Source: an uncultured Lachnospiraceae bacterium (lineage in GTDB: Bacteria; Bacillota; Clostridia; Lachnospirales; Lachnospiraceae). From it: a stretch of 64,000 nt of DNA. Under the pieces are notes generated by a model. That model did no database searches and was not told the DNA's origin. It saw nothing but the letters and a program-made list of their open reading frames with translations. This document shows, piece by piece, positions 53,736-63,056 of the stretch (its first letter is position 1; the number at the start of each line of letters is the position of its first letter). Position numbers and translations under genes: made by a program. The stretch lies in assembly GCA_910585295.1 (NCBI GenBank), contig CAJUDE010000050.1, positions 5,512-69,511 on the forward strand, read 5' to 3'.

Positions 53736-55790
53736 TTACTCTGTTATGGCGTCGTTTGGCTGGCAGAGTTCAAATTTCTGCACCATTTTGTTCAACAGTT
53801 CTGCCTGTGATGCAAGTTCTTCTGAAGTTGCAGAGGTTTCCTGTGAGGCAGCGGAGTTATCTTGTATCCCATGGGAAATCTCTTCAATCCCTGCCTGGAG
53901 CTGTTTCATGCTCTCTGCCTGGACAGCGGCATTTTCAGAGGTTTCCTGGATCATTTCATTTACCTGCCCCACTGCGGTCACTGATTTTATCAGTGAGTTC
54001 ATGGCATTTTCAGCAATGGAATTGCCTTTATTTATTTCTTCCATGGAAATTTCAATCAGTTCTTTGGTAGTGCTGGCTGCCTGGGAACTTTCTAAGGCAA
54101 GTTTCCCAATTTCATCGGCCACAACGGCAAAGCCTTTCCCTGCTTCGCCAGCACGGGCGGCTTCTATCGAGGCGTTTAATGACAAAAGGTTTGTCTGGGA
54201 GGCGATGTCCTCGATTGTCTGGATAATCCCAACCACCTGCTGAGAGGTCTGGTGGATTTTGTCCATGGCGTCCATCATCATTTTCATATTTTCCTGGTTC
54301 TGCTCAATGATTGTGGCCGCCTGTGCAGTGGCTTTCGCGGAATCTTCTGCTTTCTGCCGGTTGAGTTCCACCTGGTCAACCACAGTGTTGGTTGTTGCCG
54401 TTAGCTGCTGTACAGAGGAGGCCTGGGCTTCCGCGCCTTCCGCCAGCACCTGGGAGGCAAGGGCAAGTTCATTCGCCCCAACAGATACATGCTCCGAGCT
54501 TTCGTTGATCCCTTCCATCACCTGGTTCATGGAGCCAGAGATATTGAGCAAGGCAGTTTTTATTTTTTGGAATTCGCCTACATAATCATTTTTCAGGTCG
54601 ATGCTTAATTTCCCATCAGAAATTTGCGCCAGCACTTCCGCGGTTTCGTCAATGTATACAATATATTCTTTCAAACGGTTGACCGTTTTTTGGATAGACT
54701 CGCCCAGTTCCCCAATTTCGTCCTCGCTAGTGATATGCAGGTCGACGTCCAAGTCCCCAGCGGCAAGCTTTTGCGCGGTATGGTTCAGTTCCAGTATGGG
54801 CTTTGTCAGGTTGGCAGCGCTTTTCTTAATCCTAACTGCTATCAGCAGTATGCCAACGGTAAAGAGGAGCGCCAGCGCAACGACCATTGCAGCCAATATG
54901 GAATAATACTCTGACATGGGCAGGCTGCTAAGCACGACATACCCAGTGTCCCCGGCATGCTGCAGGGAGCCATATTTAGTGGCGCCGTCTGCTTTATATT
55001 TTAAAAATTTGTTGTTTTGGGATGTGATTGCATCAATTACATTCTGGGACATGCCTGCATCTTTGACATTCTGCTGCACCATATCGCTCTGTGGGTGGTA
55101 GAGGAACGTGCCATTTTCAGACAGCAGAAGCATATATCCGTTTCGCCCGATTTTGTACTCACTCATAATAGTTGTCATGTGGTCTAAGGCAATGTCCATG
55201 CCCACTGCGCCAAGCACCTCGCCCGTAGCGTCGTCAATGACTGGGCATGCAGCGCTTAAGATCATCTTCTCAGTGGAGGAATCAATATATGGCTCCGTCA
55301 GTATGGTTTCCTTCGTTTCAATGCAGCCATACCACCCGCGCCCTGTAATGTCCCAGCCTTCCTCACTGGTAAAACCATCAGACTGGGCCAATGCGCTTGT
55401 GTCTAAGTCGGAAATCCAAACAGCCATGACATTTTCTGCATCGGTTTCTGCGATATGTACCAAGTTGTCCATTACCGTTTCCATTTTTTCAGCCTTCCAA
55501 AGGTCGTCCCCAGCCTTTGTCTCTAACATAACGCTTTTAATCTCTGGGTTAGCGGCAAGCTGCCCTACACTTTTTGTATACTGTTCTAAAAAACCGGTTA
55601 GCTGGTTTGCAGCAGCGTTGGATTCCTGTATCAGCTCCGTTTTTCTTGATGTAACGCTTAGCCATCCCACCATGCAGATTGCAACAGCCGCAATAAGCAG
55701 GAATACCAGAATCACGCTGCCACCAATCTGCCGTAGGATTTCATCTGCGATCTTTTTTCTGGAACTGCTCCCTTTTTGAGTATGTTTCAT
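53736..55790 (-). CDS. Methyl-accepting chemotaxis protein with dCache sensor (element 2 cargo)
   Basis: 684 residues. Membrane helix about 23-47, an extracellular dCache_1 sensor about 50-305 (GRGWYGCIETKETILTEPYID; the RxWY and Asp parts of the amino-acid-binding motif are visible, but the Tyr usually five residues before the Arg is Trp), then a second helix (about 306-330), HAMP (335-410) and a signalling domain with tip EDIASQTNLLSLNASIEAARAGE (quoted in part). It is a complete receptor, probably for a small molecule such as an amino acid. AGGGAGG precedes the ATG, and it has its own SigA promoter. It is an unusual passenger for a recombinase element. Confidence 0.94.
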   Translation of the reverse strand: MKHTQKGSSSRKKIADEILRQIGGSVILVFLLIAAVAICMVGWLSVTSRKTELIQESNAAANQLTGFLEQYTKSVGQLAANPEIKSVMLETKAGDDLWKAEKMETVMDNLVHIAETDAENVMAVWISDLDTSALAQSDGFTSEEGWDITGRGWYGCIETKETILTEPYIDSSTEKMILSAACPVIDDATGEVLGAVGMDIALDHMTTIMSEYKIGRNGYMLLLSENGTFLYHPQSDMVQQNVKDAGMSQNVIDAITSQNNKFLKYKADGATKYGSLQHAGDTGYVVLSSLPMSEYYSILAAMVVALALLFTVGILLIAVRIKKSAANLTKPILELNHTAQKLAAGDLDVDLHITSEDEIGELGESIQKTVNRLKEYIVYIDETAEVLAQISDGKLSIDLKNDYVGEFQKIKTALLNISGSMNQVMEGINESSEHVSVGANELALASQVLAEGAEAQASSVQQLTATTNTVVDQVELNRQKAEDSAKATAQAATIIEQNQENMKMMMDAMDKIHQTSQQVVGIIQTIEDIASQTNLLSLNASIEAARAGEAGKGFAVVADEIGKLALESSQAASTTKELIEISMEEINKGNSIAENAMNSLIKSVTAVGQVNEMIQETSENAAVQAESMKQLQAGIEEISHGIQDNSAASQETSATSEELASQAELLNKMVQKFELCQPNDAITE

Positions 55791-55828
55791 AATAAACCTC
55801 CCTAACTATATCTTCGTCCTTCTTTCTT

Positions 55829-55857
55829 ATTGTATCGCGATTTCACAAGTAACACAA
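55829..55857 (-). promoter_or_regulatory. SigA promoter of the element 2 chemoreceptor
   Basis: On the - strand: TTGTGT (55857-55852), 17-nt spacer, TACAAT (55834-55829). Confidence 0.65.
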
Positions 55858-55931
55858 TAAAAATTTCGACTTTCTTTTTGGGAATAAGACATACTGAGGG
55901 CAAAATATACTGTATTATTGGAGGTATGGAT

Positions 55932-56201
55932 ATGGAGTTGTCAAAAGAAATGTTACAAAATATGGAGCAGGCAGATATCAGGGACGCAGTTTTAGACACA
56001 TTGACGGATATCAGCAAGATTGAAATTGACAGGAACAAACCTATTGCAGAAAGGGTGGAGGCGTATGTGGAGGCAGTAGGGAACCCTTTTCTTGTAAGGG
56101 TTGGGGAGTATGTGGTGAAAATTGGCTATTCTGATTGCGAGGAGACATTGAACGATAGGATGGAGCAGTATATCAGGAAAGCCGCTGAGATTAATTATTA
56201 G
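55932..56201 (+). CDS. Small recombinase-associated protein (DUF6870-like)
   Basis: 89 residues, ATG at 55932 with GGAGG 7 nt upstream. The pattern (ISKIEIDRNKPIAERVEAYVEAVGNPFLVRVGEYVVKIGY, quoted in part only) resembles a small family I recall as DUF6870, often found beside clostridial serine recombinases. The conserved core is VERxxxY, then NP, then FRVGxxVVKI. No function is known. It could be an accessory or directionality factor for the recombinases, but that is a guess from position. It ends 9 bp before recombinase 2. Confidence 0.6.
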   Translation: MELSKEMLQNMEQADIRDAVLDTLTDISKIEIDRNKPIAERVEAYVEAVGNPFLVRVGEYVVKIGYSDCEETLNDRMEQYIRKAAEINY

Positions 56202-56210
56202 GCGGCAAAT

Positions 56211-57839
56211 ATGGCAAGGGCGTCAAAAAAAGAAAAGGATAAGGCGGAAAAAATTCCTGAGGAGGCCTGGAATGCAGGGATTTATGCCAGGCTGTCCGTA
56301 GATTACCATAATCAGAAAAATGAATCCATAGAAGCGCAGGTCCAAGTGGCAGAAAACTATATTAACCAATCCAGCGATATTGTGCTGGCAGGCTGCTATA
56401 CAGATTTGGGGGAAACAGGGACAGATTTTCAAAGAAAAGGTTTTGGCAGGCTGATGGATGATGTCCGCCGCCGTAAGATTAATTGTGTCATTGTGAAAGA
56501 TTTTTCCAGGTTTGGGCGCAATTACATAGAAACAGGGAATTACATGGAGAAGATTTTCCCGTTTTTCCAGGTCAGGTTTATTTCTGTGTCTGATGGTTAC
56601 GACAGCCATCGCCCCCAGCAGGGGAACGACATCCTTGCCACCAACCTGAAAAATATTGTAAATGAGCTATATGCAAGGGACTGCGCGCAAAAGGTTCGGG
56701 CGGTTAAGAAATTAAAGCTGGAACAGGGGTGTTATGTGGGAGGGGTGCCTCCATATGGGTATTCGGCAAAGCGGGTGGATGGGAAAAAAATCCTTATCCC
56801 TGAGGAAGGCGCAAGCGATGTGGTTAGAGCCATATTTGCTTTGTTTTGCAAGGGGAAAAGCGTCAGCGATATTATTTCCTGGCTATATGGGGCAGGCATC
56901 CACAGGCCAAGCGAATACAGGCGTACGGGGCATGTCCAGTGTGTAGAAGGGGAGGCAATCAGGCAATGGAGCAGCCAGACAATCCGGGCAATGCTTACAA
57001 ACCCTGTATATATTGGCACATTAGCGCAAATCAAGGAAGGGGAAAAAAGATACCGCATAGGGGAACCATGCAGCGTTGGGCCAGACGGTGTGGTTCTGGC
57101 AGAACATGCCCATCAGCCAATTGTTGGGAAGGATTTGTTTTACGGCGTTTCCACCAGGCTGGAAGGGGTGAAAAAAAAGGGGATTGCAGGAAAAAAGGCG
57201 CCAGAAGATATCTATAAGGGGATCATTTGCTGTGGGGAATGCGCAAGCAGGCTAAAAAGGACTTGTACATCCAATGCCAGGTCTTATCAGGTGTCAGTAA
57301 GGACATATTCCTACGGATGCCCAAATATCCAGAGGATTGACAGCCTTAGGTGCGGCAGCCATTTTATCTCGTCCAATATGGTGGACAGGATTGTGTTGGA
57401 AGCATTGCAAAAAGCAATCGCTTTGGCAGGGGCGCCATGGAAAGCATGGCAGGGGCTGAACAGGCGGCAGCAGGGCGAGAGGGAAAAGGAGGTGCAAAAA
57501 AAGATAACGGAAGCCCAAGGACGCCTTAAGAAGCTAGGGCTTGAACTGAGTTCTTTGTACAGGAAATATAAAGCAGGTTCCATAGCAGAAGAAGCGTTTT
57601 TTGCCCTGAAGGCAGAAAAAGAACAAGAAAAAAAGAATGTCGAAAAAGAGCTGCGCCGAGAAATAGATAGGGTTCAGCATATAAAGAAAGTGTCTGAGGA
57701 ATTTAACCAATTTATCCGTCGCCTGTGCGAGGGGGAAAAGGGTATAAAGCTGGATGGGCTGGCGGTACGGTGCATGGTGGAAAAGATTGTTATATACAAG
57801 GACAGGCGTGTGGAACTGCGGTTCCATTTCAGGGATTAA
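56211..57839 (+). CDS. Large serine recombinase 2 (element 2)
   Basis: 542 residues. The catalytic Ser is in GIYARLSVDY, with DFSRFGRNYIE, a recombinase domain (about 185-310), a zinc-ribbon (CCGECASRL, CPNIQRIDSLRC) and a C-terminal coiled coil (about 440-515). It forms a tandem pair with recombinase 3 and shares the transcript. Paired serine recombinases also occur in SCCmec (CcrA/CcrB), where both are needed. Which of the pair acts on the element 2 ends is not known. Confidence 0.95.
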   Translation: MARASKKEKDKAEKIPEEAWNAGIYARLSVDYHNQKNESIEAQVQVAENYINQSSDIVLAGCYTDLGETGTDFQRKGFGRLMDDVRRRKINCVIVKDFSRFGRNYIETGNYMEKIFPFFQVRFISVSDGYDSHRPQQGNDILATNLKNIVNELYARDCAQKVRAVKKLKLEQGCYVGGVPPYGYSAKRVDGKKILIPEEGASDVVRAIFALFCKGKSVSDIISWLYGAGIHRPSEYRRTGHVQCVEGEAIRQWSSQTIRAMLTNPVYIGTLAQIKEGEKRYRIGEPCSVGPDGVVLAEHAHQPIVGKDLFYGVSTRLEGVKKKGIAGKKAPEDIYKGIICCGECASRLKRTCTSNARSYQVSVRTYSYGCPNIQRIDSLRCGSHFISSNMVDRIVLEALQKAIALAGAPWKAWQGLNRRQQGEREKEVQKKITEAQGRLKKLGLELSSLYRKYKAGSIAEEAFFALKAEKEQEKKNVEKELRREIDRVQHIKKVSEEFNQFIRRLCEGEKGIKLDGLAVRCMVEKIVIYKDRRVELRFHFRD

Positions 57840-57931
57840 GCCGTGGGCGATGTAACACGCAGTGTCTGGCATGGGTATTTTAGCGCCAGGCTTTGGGGCC
57901 GAGCAGTGGGAGTTGTAAAAAGGGGGAGAAA

Positions 57932-59215
57932 ATGGCGAAGAAAGATACCGTTGCAATCTATATGCGGCTTTCTCAGGAAGACGGGGGGCAAGAGGCAGAG
58001 AGCAACAGCATAGCCAACCAAAGAAAGCTGCTCTGTGCCTATGCCGCAAAGCATTTTCCAGGCTGCCCGTTGCTGGAATTTAAAGATGATGGGTATTCAG
58101 GGGCGAATATGGACAGACCTGGCATTTCAGAGCTTTTACATTGGGTGAGGGACGGGCAGGTAGGGTGTATCCTTGTAAAAGACTTTTCCAGGTTTTCCCG
58201 GGACTATATAGAGATCGGCTCCTATCTGGAGCAGATCTTCCCATTTGCCGGGGTAAGGTTCATTGCAGTGGAGGATGGGTATGACAGCGCTTATGGTTCA
58301 GGGAATGCAGCAGGGTTGGGCATATCTTTTCAGAACCTTATGAATGACCTGTACTGCAAAGATATTTCGATAAAAGTGAAATCTTCCTTGGCAGCAAAAA
58401 AAGAAAGGGGAATTTATGCAAATGGAAACTGTGCCTTTGGCTACCGTAAAGATCCCAAGGACAGGCATACATTGCTGGTGGATGAAGAGGAAGCGGCGAT
58501 TGTAAAAAGGATATTTGGGATGGCGAAGCGTGGGAAGCCTTCCTTGGAAATTGCACGGCAGTTGAATGCAGAGGGCATAAAAACGCCAATGGAGCGCAGG
58601 GTTAGGCGTGGGACCTCATCCATTATGCCCAAAAATGGCAGTTTTGCATGGAGCGCTTCCACAATCTGCCGGATGCTTGGGAATGCATCCTATGTGGGCG
58701 ACTTTGTTTATGGAAAATATGAAACGCCAGAAATCAGCGGAAAGGCAAAGTTAAAGCCGAAAAGCGAGTGGAAGGTCTATAAAAACCACCATCAGCCCAT
58801 TATTGACAGGGATACCTTTGCCCGCGTCCAAAAGGGCAGGAGGAAAAAAAGCCCGGGAAAGAACAAAAGGCATCCTTTGGTTGGGAAGATGGAATGTGGG
58901 CGGTGCCATAAATCTTTGCAAATGGAACATACGAAAAACCCTTATTTTTATTGTGGCAATAGGTATGCGGAGCATAAAGGGAGGTGTGCAATCAAAGTGA
59001 ATGCCCAGTTTATGGAGCAATATTTGCTGTTTAAGCTGCAGGAAGAGACAGAGAGGCTCGCGATGCGTCAGGAGTCATGGATAGGCAGCGTTTCAGAGGC
59101 CACCCAGGAAGAGGTGGCCAGGCTGGTGGAAAAAATTGTGGTATATGGCGAAACGGAGATTGAGGTGGCATGGAGGTTTTCAAATAGGCAGCCGGGAAGT
59201 TTGCCTGCATATTAA
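57932..59215 (+). CDS. Large serine recombinase 3 (element 2, short form)
   Basis: 427 residues from the ATG at 57932 (AGGGGGAG). The catalytic Ser is in AIYMRLSQED, with DFSRFSRDYIE and a recombinase domain (about 165-285). The zinc-ribbon is CGRCHKSLQME and the later CAIKV. It is about 110 residues shorter than its partners because the C-terminal coiled coil is missing. It ends 146 bp before the right end of the element, the typical position of an integrase gene beside its att site. Confidence 0.94.
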   Translation: MAKKDTVAIYMRLSQEDGGQEAESNSIANQRKLLCAYAAKHFPGCPLLEFKDDGYSGANMDRPGISELLHWVRDGQVGCILVKDFSRFSRDYIEIGSYLEQIFPFAGVRFIAVEDGYDSAYGSGNAAGLGISFQNLMNDLYCKDISIKVKSSLAAKKERGIYANGNCAFGYRKDPKDRHTLLVDEEEAAIVKRIFGMAKRGKPSLEIARQLNAEGIKTPMERRVRRGTSSIMPKNGSFAWSASTICRMLGNASYVGDFVYGKYETPEISGKAKLKPKSEWKVYKNHHQPIIDRDTFARVQKGRRKKSPGKNKRHPLVGKMECGRCHKSLQMEHTKNPYFYCGNRYAEHKGRCAIKVNAQFMEQYLLFKLQEETERLAMRQESWIGSVSEATQEEVARLVEKIVVYGETEIEVAWRFSNRQPGSLPAY

Positions 59216-59334
59216 TTTGCAGTTCTGTAACACCAATACAAAAAATATAAGGCAATGGTGTGGCACAGGCAGGGGGGATACAAGAATTTTCTATAGAAAT
59301 GGGGAGGTTTAGGCGCAAAAATATGGGGAAATTC

Positions 59335-59380
59335 CCTTGCAGGCATTTAACACCAAAGGGGATTGTCGAGGGGAATGACC
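59335..59380 (+). other. attR-type junction of element 2
   Basis: Element end TTGCAGGCATTTAACACCAA runs through GGGG (59358-59361) into protease DNA ATTGTCGAGGGGAATGACC. Confidence 0.8.
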
Positions 59381-59511
59381 CCTATCTGTATGGGGAGAAA
59401 GTGAAAGCCTATCTGATCAGGGGTGCAAAGCATCTCCCTATTTTGCAGGAGTATCCCAATCCGGCGTTGGGCTGGGGCGTGCTGTGCTTACGGGACAGCC
59501 TGCCGGGATAA
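59362..59511 (+). pseudogene. Csp-like subtilisin protease, part 3 of 3 (C-terminus)
   Basis: 49 codons from IVEGNDPYLYGEKVKAYLIR to DSLPG and a TAA. It is the C-terminal tail normally following the catalytic-Ser helix (LLMQWG | IVEGNDPYLYG). Open frame extends upstream into element 2, but with no ribosome binding site, so it is not a stand-alone gene. Confidence 0.88.
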
Positions 59512-59534
59512 TTTGTGTTCCAAAGAAAAATGCC

Positions 59535-59581
59535 ATATAGATCCAGCAAAGATTGAGGTTTGAGATTTGTTGGATCTATAT
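59535..59581. other. 16-bp inverted repeat after the protease gene
   Basis: ATATAGATCCAGCAAA (59535-59550) and TTTGTTGGATCTATAT (59566-59581) pair with one mismatch, 15-nt loop. No T run follows, so it may be a weak terminator or a protein-binding site at the border of the AT-rich segment. Confidence 0.55.
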
Positions 59582-59655
59582 AGTTATTATAGGGAATGTT
59601 GTATTTCAAACATTTTTCTATAGGATGTACGGATGGGGGAGTCAGGATATATCAT

Positions 59656-59684
59656 TAGACATATTTTGTAAACTAAAGTATAAT
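59656..59684 (+). promoter_or_regulatory. SigA promoter of the HD/GHKL gene
   Basis: TAGACA (59656-59661), 17-nt spacer, consensus TATAAT (59679-59684), 32 bp before the start codon. Confidence 0.8.
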
Positions 59685-59716
59685 ATTGGAAAAATAATGT
59701 GCAAAGGAGAAAGGCG

Positions 59717-62700
59717 ATGGGGTATCAGGAGAATAAAATATGGAAAAGATTAGAGGAGATCTGTGTCAATTCTAGCGAACTGGGAAATATTATAGAAATG
59801 TGTGACAGCGCCATTGAATTGGTGAAAACAATCAGAGATACATTTCCAGATTATACTTTACATGACGAAACGCATATTTGTAATGTAATCAACTGGATGG
59901 AGCAGATTCTGGGTGACTCTGGGATTGAGATGTTATCGGCCGGAGAATGCTCCATGCTGATTTTAGCGGCATGTTATCATGATGTCGGTATGTGTTATAC
60001 GAAAGAGCAAAGAGAAAAGGAACTAAAAAGCCACCGTTTTACAGAGTATCTTGAGAAAAATCCCAAGGAATATTTAATGGTAAAAAGGAGTAAAGAAACT
60101 GGCGAAGAGATTCCCCAAGGAATTCAAATAGAGTATTTCAGAAAGATACATCCTCAAAGAGTAGATGAATTATTACCTGAGAACTGGGAAATAAATACGG
60201 TAAGAAGAGATAAATTAGCAGCAATTTGTAAAAGCCATGGAGAGAAGATTGAAAGTTGCAAAGACGAATTACTATATGATGGATTTCTGGAAACGGATCA
60301 CGTTTTGTGTGCAATATTGCTGAGGCTGGCAGATGTTCTGGACTTTGATATGAGCAGGGCGCCCCATATTTTATATGAATTTCAGAAAATAAGTACAACT
60401 GGAAATCCATCAGCAGAGACAGAATGGAAAAAGCATCAGGCATCAAATGGATTCAAGCTGATGCAGGAAAACAGAACGCTGGTCTATCGCGCCGTTTGTG
60501 AGGATATGCAAGATGAGTATACGATAATGAATTTCTTGGATTATGTAGATGAAGAACTGGAAAACTGTAGTTTAAAATTAAAACAATACGGTCATGCAAA
60601 GTGGAAGTTGATAAATATTCCCATGAAAGCTGAAAGATATATAGAAAGGCGGGGATATCAGACCGGAGAATATCGCTTAACACTGGAAGCAGACAATGTC
60701 TTAGATTTATTGATGGGAGACGATTTATACAGCGCGGATGTAACCTTTATCAGAGAGTTGCTGCAAAATGCATTAGATGCTGTGAGGGCAAGAAGAGCGG
60801 TGGATTACAGATGGAACTGGGAAGAAGAAAACCAGATAATAGTAAGCGGTTGGAGTGACAAAGAGGAAAATCAATGGTTTAGGATAGATGATTCAGGGAT
60901 AGGTATGGATGAACCGGCGATTATGAATTATTTCCTCAGGGTCGGGCGTTCTTATTATCAGTCTGATGAGTTTAAGAAATTAAAGTATGATAATAAAAAA
61001 ATTATGATTTTACGCCCATAAGCAAGTTTGGAATTGGAATTCTTTCTTGCTTTTTGAAAGGAGACCGTATGGAGGTCAGTACGAGACGCTTCAACAGCGG
61101 TGAAGGTATTCGTTTTTCTATGAAAGGAACGAAAGGCTATTATAGCCTTGCAGTGGAAGAAAAGGGTGACAGGGGAACGTCTATGCCATGTGCAGATGTT
61201 GAGGAAGTGGAAAATTTTCGTCAGAGCGTTGGCACCTCTATTGCAGTCAGGATAAAGGAGCCCCTTTCAAAAAATATTGAAAGCTCGCTAAAGTCATATC
61301 TATGTTATCCAGATGTTCCAGTTTATTATAAAAAAGGAGCTGAGATTTTTTTATTCCCGACGGAGCAGGAATTAATGGAGTTTGTGAGGAAAAAGAAAGA
61401 GATAAAGATTCCGCTTCCAGAGGAATTTCTCCGGGAACTCTGCGCTAAAATGCCAGAAATAATCTGGGAGGAACCTCCCTATATATGTATGGCATGTGTT
61501 CCATTTGATGAAATATCACAATCGCCTTTTATAAGCGGGGCCAAGTTCACGATTGGCATTGTAGAAAAGCATAACGAGTTACAGTCGATTGTGATCGATG
61601 AGATGAAGATTCAACAGGAATTGGTGATAATGCTGAAGATTACCAAAAGTTTAATTGAAGTTCAGATGATTTGCAGAACTGTCGATTCCTGCCATGATAT
61701 GATAGGATTGACAGAGTTTGAACATCGGTATGGTGATCGGAATGATTATAAGGATTTAAAAAATCTTTTCCAGAGGATAAATTCAGATGAAGTCCATGTG
61801 GAGGCGGCTATTCCTTTTATGGTAAATGAGGAGTTAAATAAAGCCATGGAACGATTTATTCTGCCAAGATGTGATTCCGGGGCGAAATATATTGATAATA
61901 ACAGAGTTGACAAAGCATATAACGGAATATGTGTTGAAACGGCATGGGAGAATGTTTATGGATTGGAGGAAAGCTGGTTTGAGTATACAGTTCTTCTGTT
62001 GTCAGGGGAATTCCAGCCTGCTTTGGGAATCAGCAGGGAGAATGTGCGGTGGTTTCCAATGAAAGCGGCAGGTTACATAGAATTAGTGGGAAGAAAAATT
62101 TTTAGCAACGGATTGGGCTGTCAGTATCCCTCTTATTATGGGAATATGGAATACGGCAGATTTACAGACTTGCTAGATGATGCAGAATTTTGTTTACAAG
62201 CTGAAAAAATATTGGAATGCAGATCTGGAGTGAGTATCAAAGATATGAAAGATAAAATGGCTTTATCATCTGGAAAAGAACAAATAGCTGTTACAGGATT
62301 TCGGGATATATTTTATGATTACGATGAACCCAAATTATATTTTCTGAAAATTTTTAAGAGAGTATTATTGCAAACAGAGTTTGAAATAAGCTGGGATTTT
62401 AACAGGAATGGAGCGATAGAATATTTTATAACAGGAATGCGGGAAACCCCTGTCTCGGCGGCGGAAAAAGAGTTTTTGCCGATGACGTTTGTCCATTCTT
62501 TCAATAACAATACCACACTATTAACCAATGCAGATAACATGGGCAGATGCGCATTGAACGCAGAACATCCGTTTTCAGTTTGGTTGATGAAGAATGCAGA
62601 GTTTTTGGCAATACGATACAAATCACTTTGGAAAAGGATAAGGAAAAATATCTGTCTATTGGATTCAGAGCATATGAAAACAGAAATTGATAATTTCTTG

Positions 62701-62781
62701 AAAGAAATCCAGAAGAGAGGAGAAATAGATATACCAGATAATGTTTGGGTAAAGGATGAAGACTTTTTAGAATTATTTTAG
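59717..62781 (+). pseudogene. HD-domain / GHKL (Hsp90-like) ATPase protein, frameshifted
   Basis: Start at 59717 (AAAGGAG 8 nt upstream). Frame 1 runs to 61021 and gives an HD-type domain (LHDETHICNVINWM, ACYHDVGM; HD metal motif) and the N-box and G1 box of a GHKL ATPase (FIRELLQNALDAV, IDDSGIGMDE). The second frame (to 62781) continues DFTPISKFGIGILSCF and about 580 more residues. Restoring one A in the A7 run near 61000 fuses them to about 1021 residues. HD plus Hsp90-like ATPase proteins of this size occur in bacterial accessory and defence regions. The substrate and role are unknown. It could be a true mutation, a phase-variable run or a sequencing error. Confidence 0.85.
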
Positions 62782-62783
62782 TA

Positions 62784-62993
62784 GATGGTTTCTGTTATAC
62801 TAATTCCGATAATGCACGAAGAAAAGATTCTATTACGGTCAAAAACAGAGGAATTCAAAAGAAAATTATGGTCTATCCGGCAATGTGGGCTGAACCCCTC
62901 GAAGAAGGTGTGATACATATTAGCGATTTCTGTATTAAATATGCGCAGCCTTATGCAGTTCAGAAAATTATTGAAAATTTTCGATATAAGTAG
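62784..62993 (+). pseudogene. Unidentified coding remnant
   Basis: An open frame of about 69 codons with no start (DGFCYTNSDNARRKDSITVK, then VYPAMWAEPLEEGVIHISDF) ends at TAG 62991-62993. It has protein-like codon content and looks like the C-terminus of a lost larger gene. I cannot name the family with confidence. The 275 bp between the HD/GHKL gene and rhuM otherwise hold nothing. Confidence 0.4.
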
Positions 62994-63056
62994 TTTATGG
63001 ATTAGAAAGATTAAGATAGCAGTAATAAAGCTGCCATAATAAGGATAGGTGATTTT

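Larger units (their letters stand above)
53671..59361 (+). mobile_element. Element 2: 5.7-kb insertion with chemoreceptor and two serine recombinases
   Basis: 5691 bp between protease parts 2 and 3, bounded by GGGG. It carries a chemoreceptor gene (- strand), a small DUF6870-like gene and two tandem serine recombinase genes. Its attP-like joined ends match element 1 at about 34 of 45 positions, including TTGCAG, ACAC, GGGGGAACGTG and TTATTGC. It lacks conjugation and replication genes. Confidence 0.88.

Noticed and set aside
50758..59361. A single prophage or conjugative element from 50.8 to 59.4 kb
   Set aside because: No phage, relaxase or transfer genes are present, and the protease piece between the two elements shows that they are separate insertions.
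61000..61006. Programmed -1 ribosomal frameshift in the HD/GHKL gene
   Set aside because: The A7 run lacks a proper slippery heptamer in frame (it is preceded by T) and no downstream pseudoknot is obvious; left as mutation, slippage or sequencing error.
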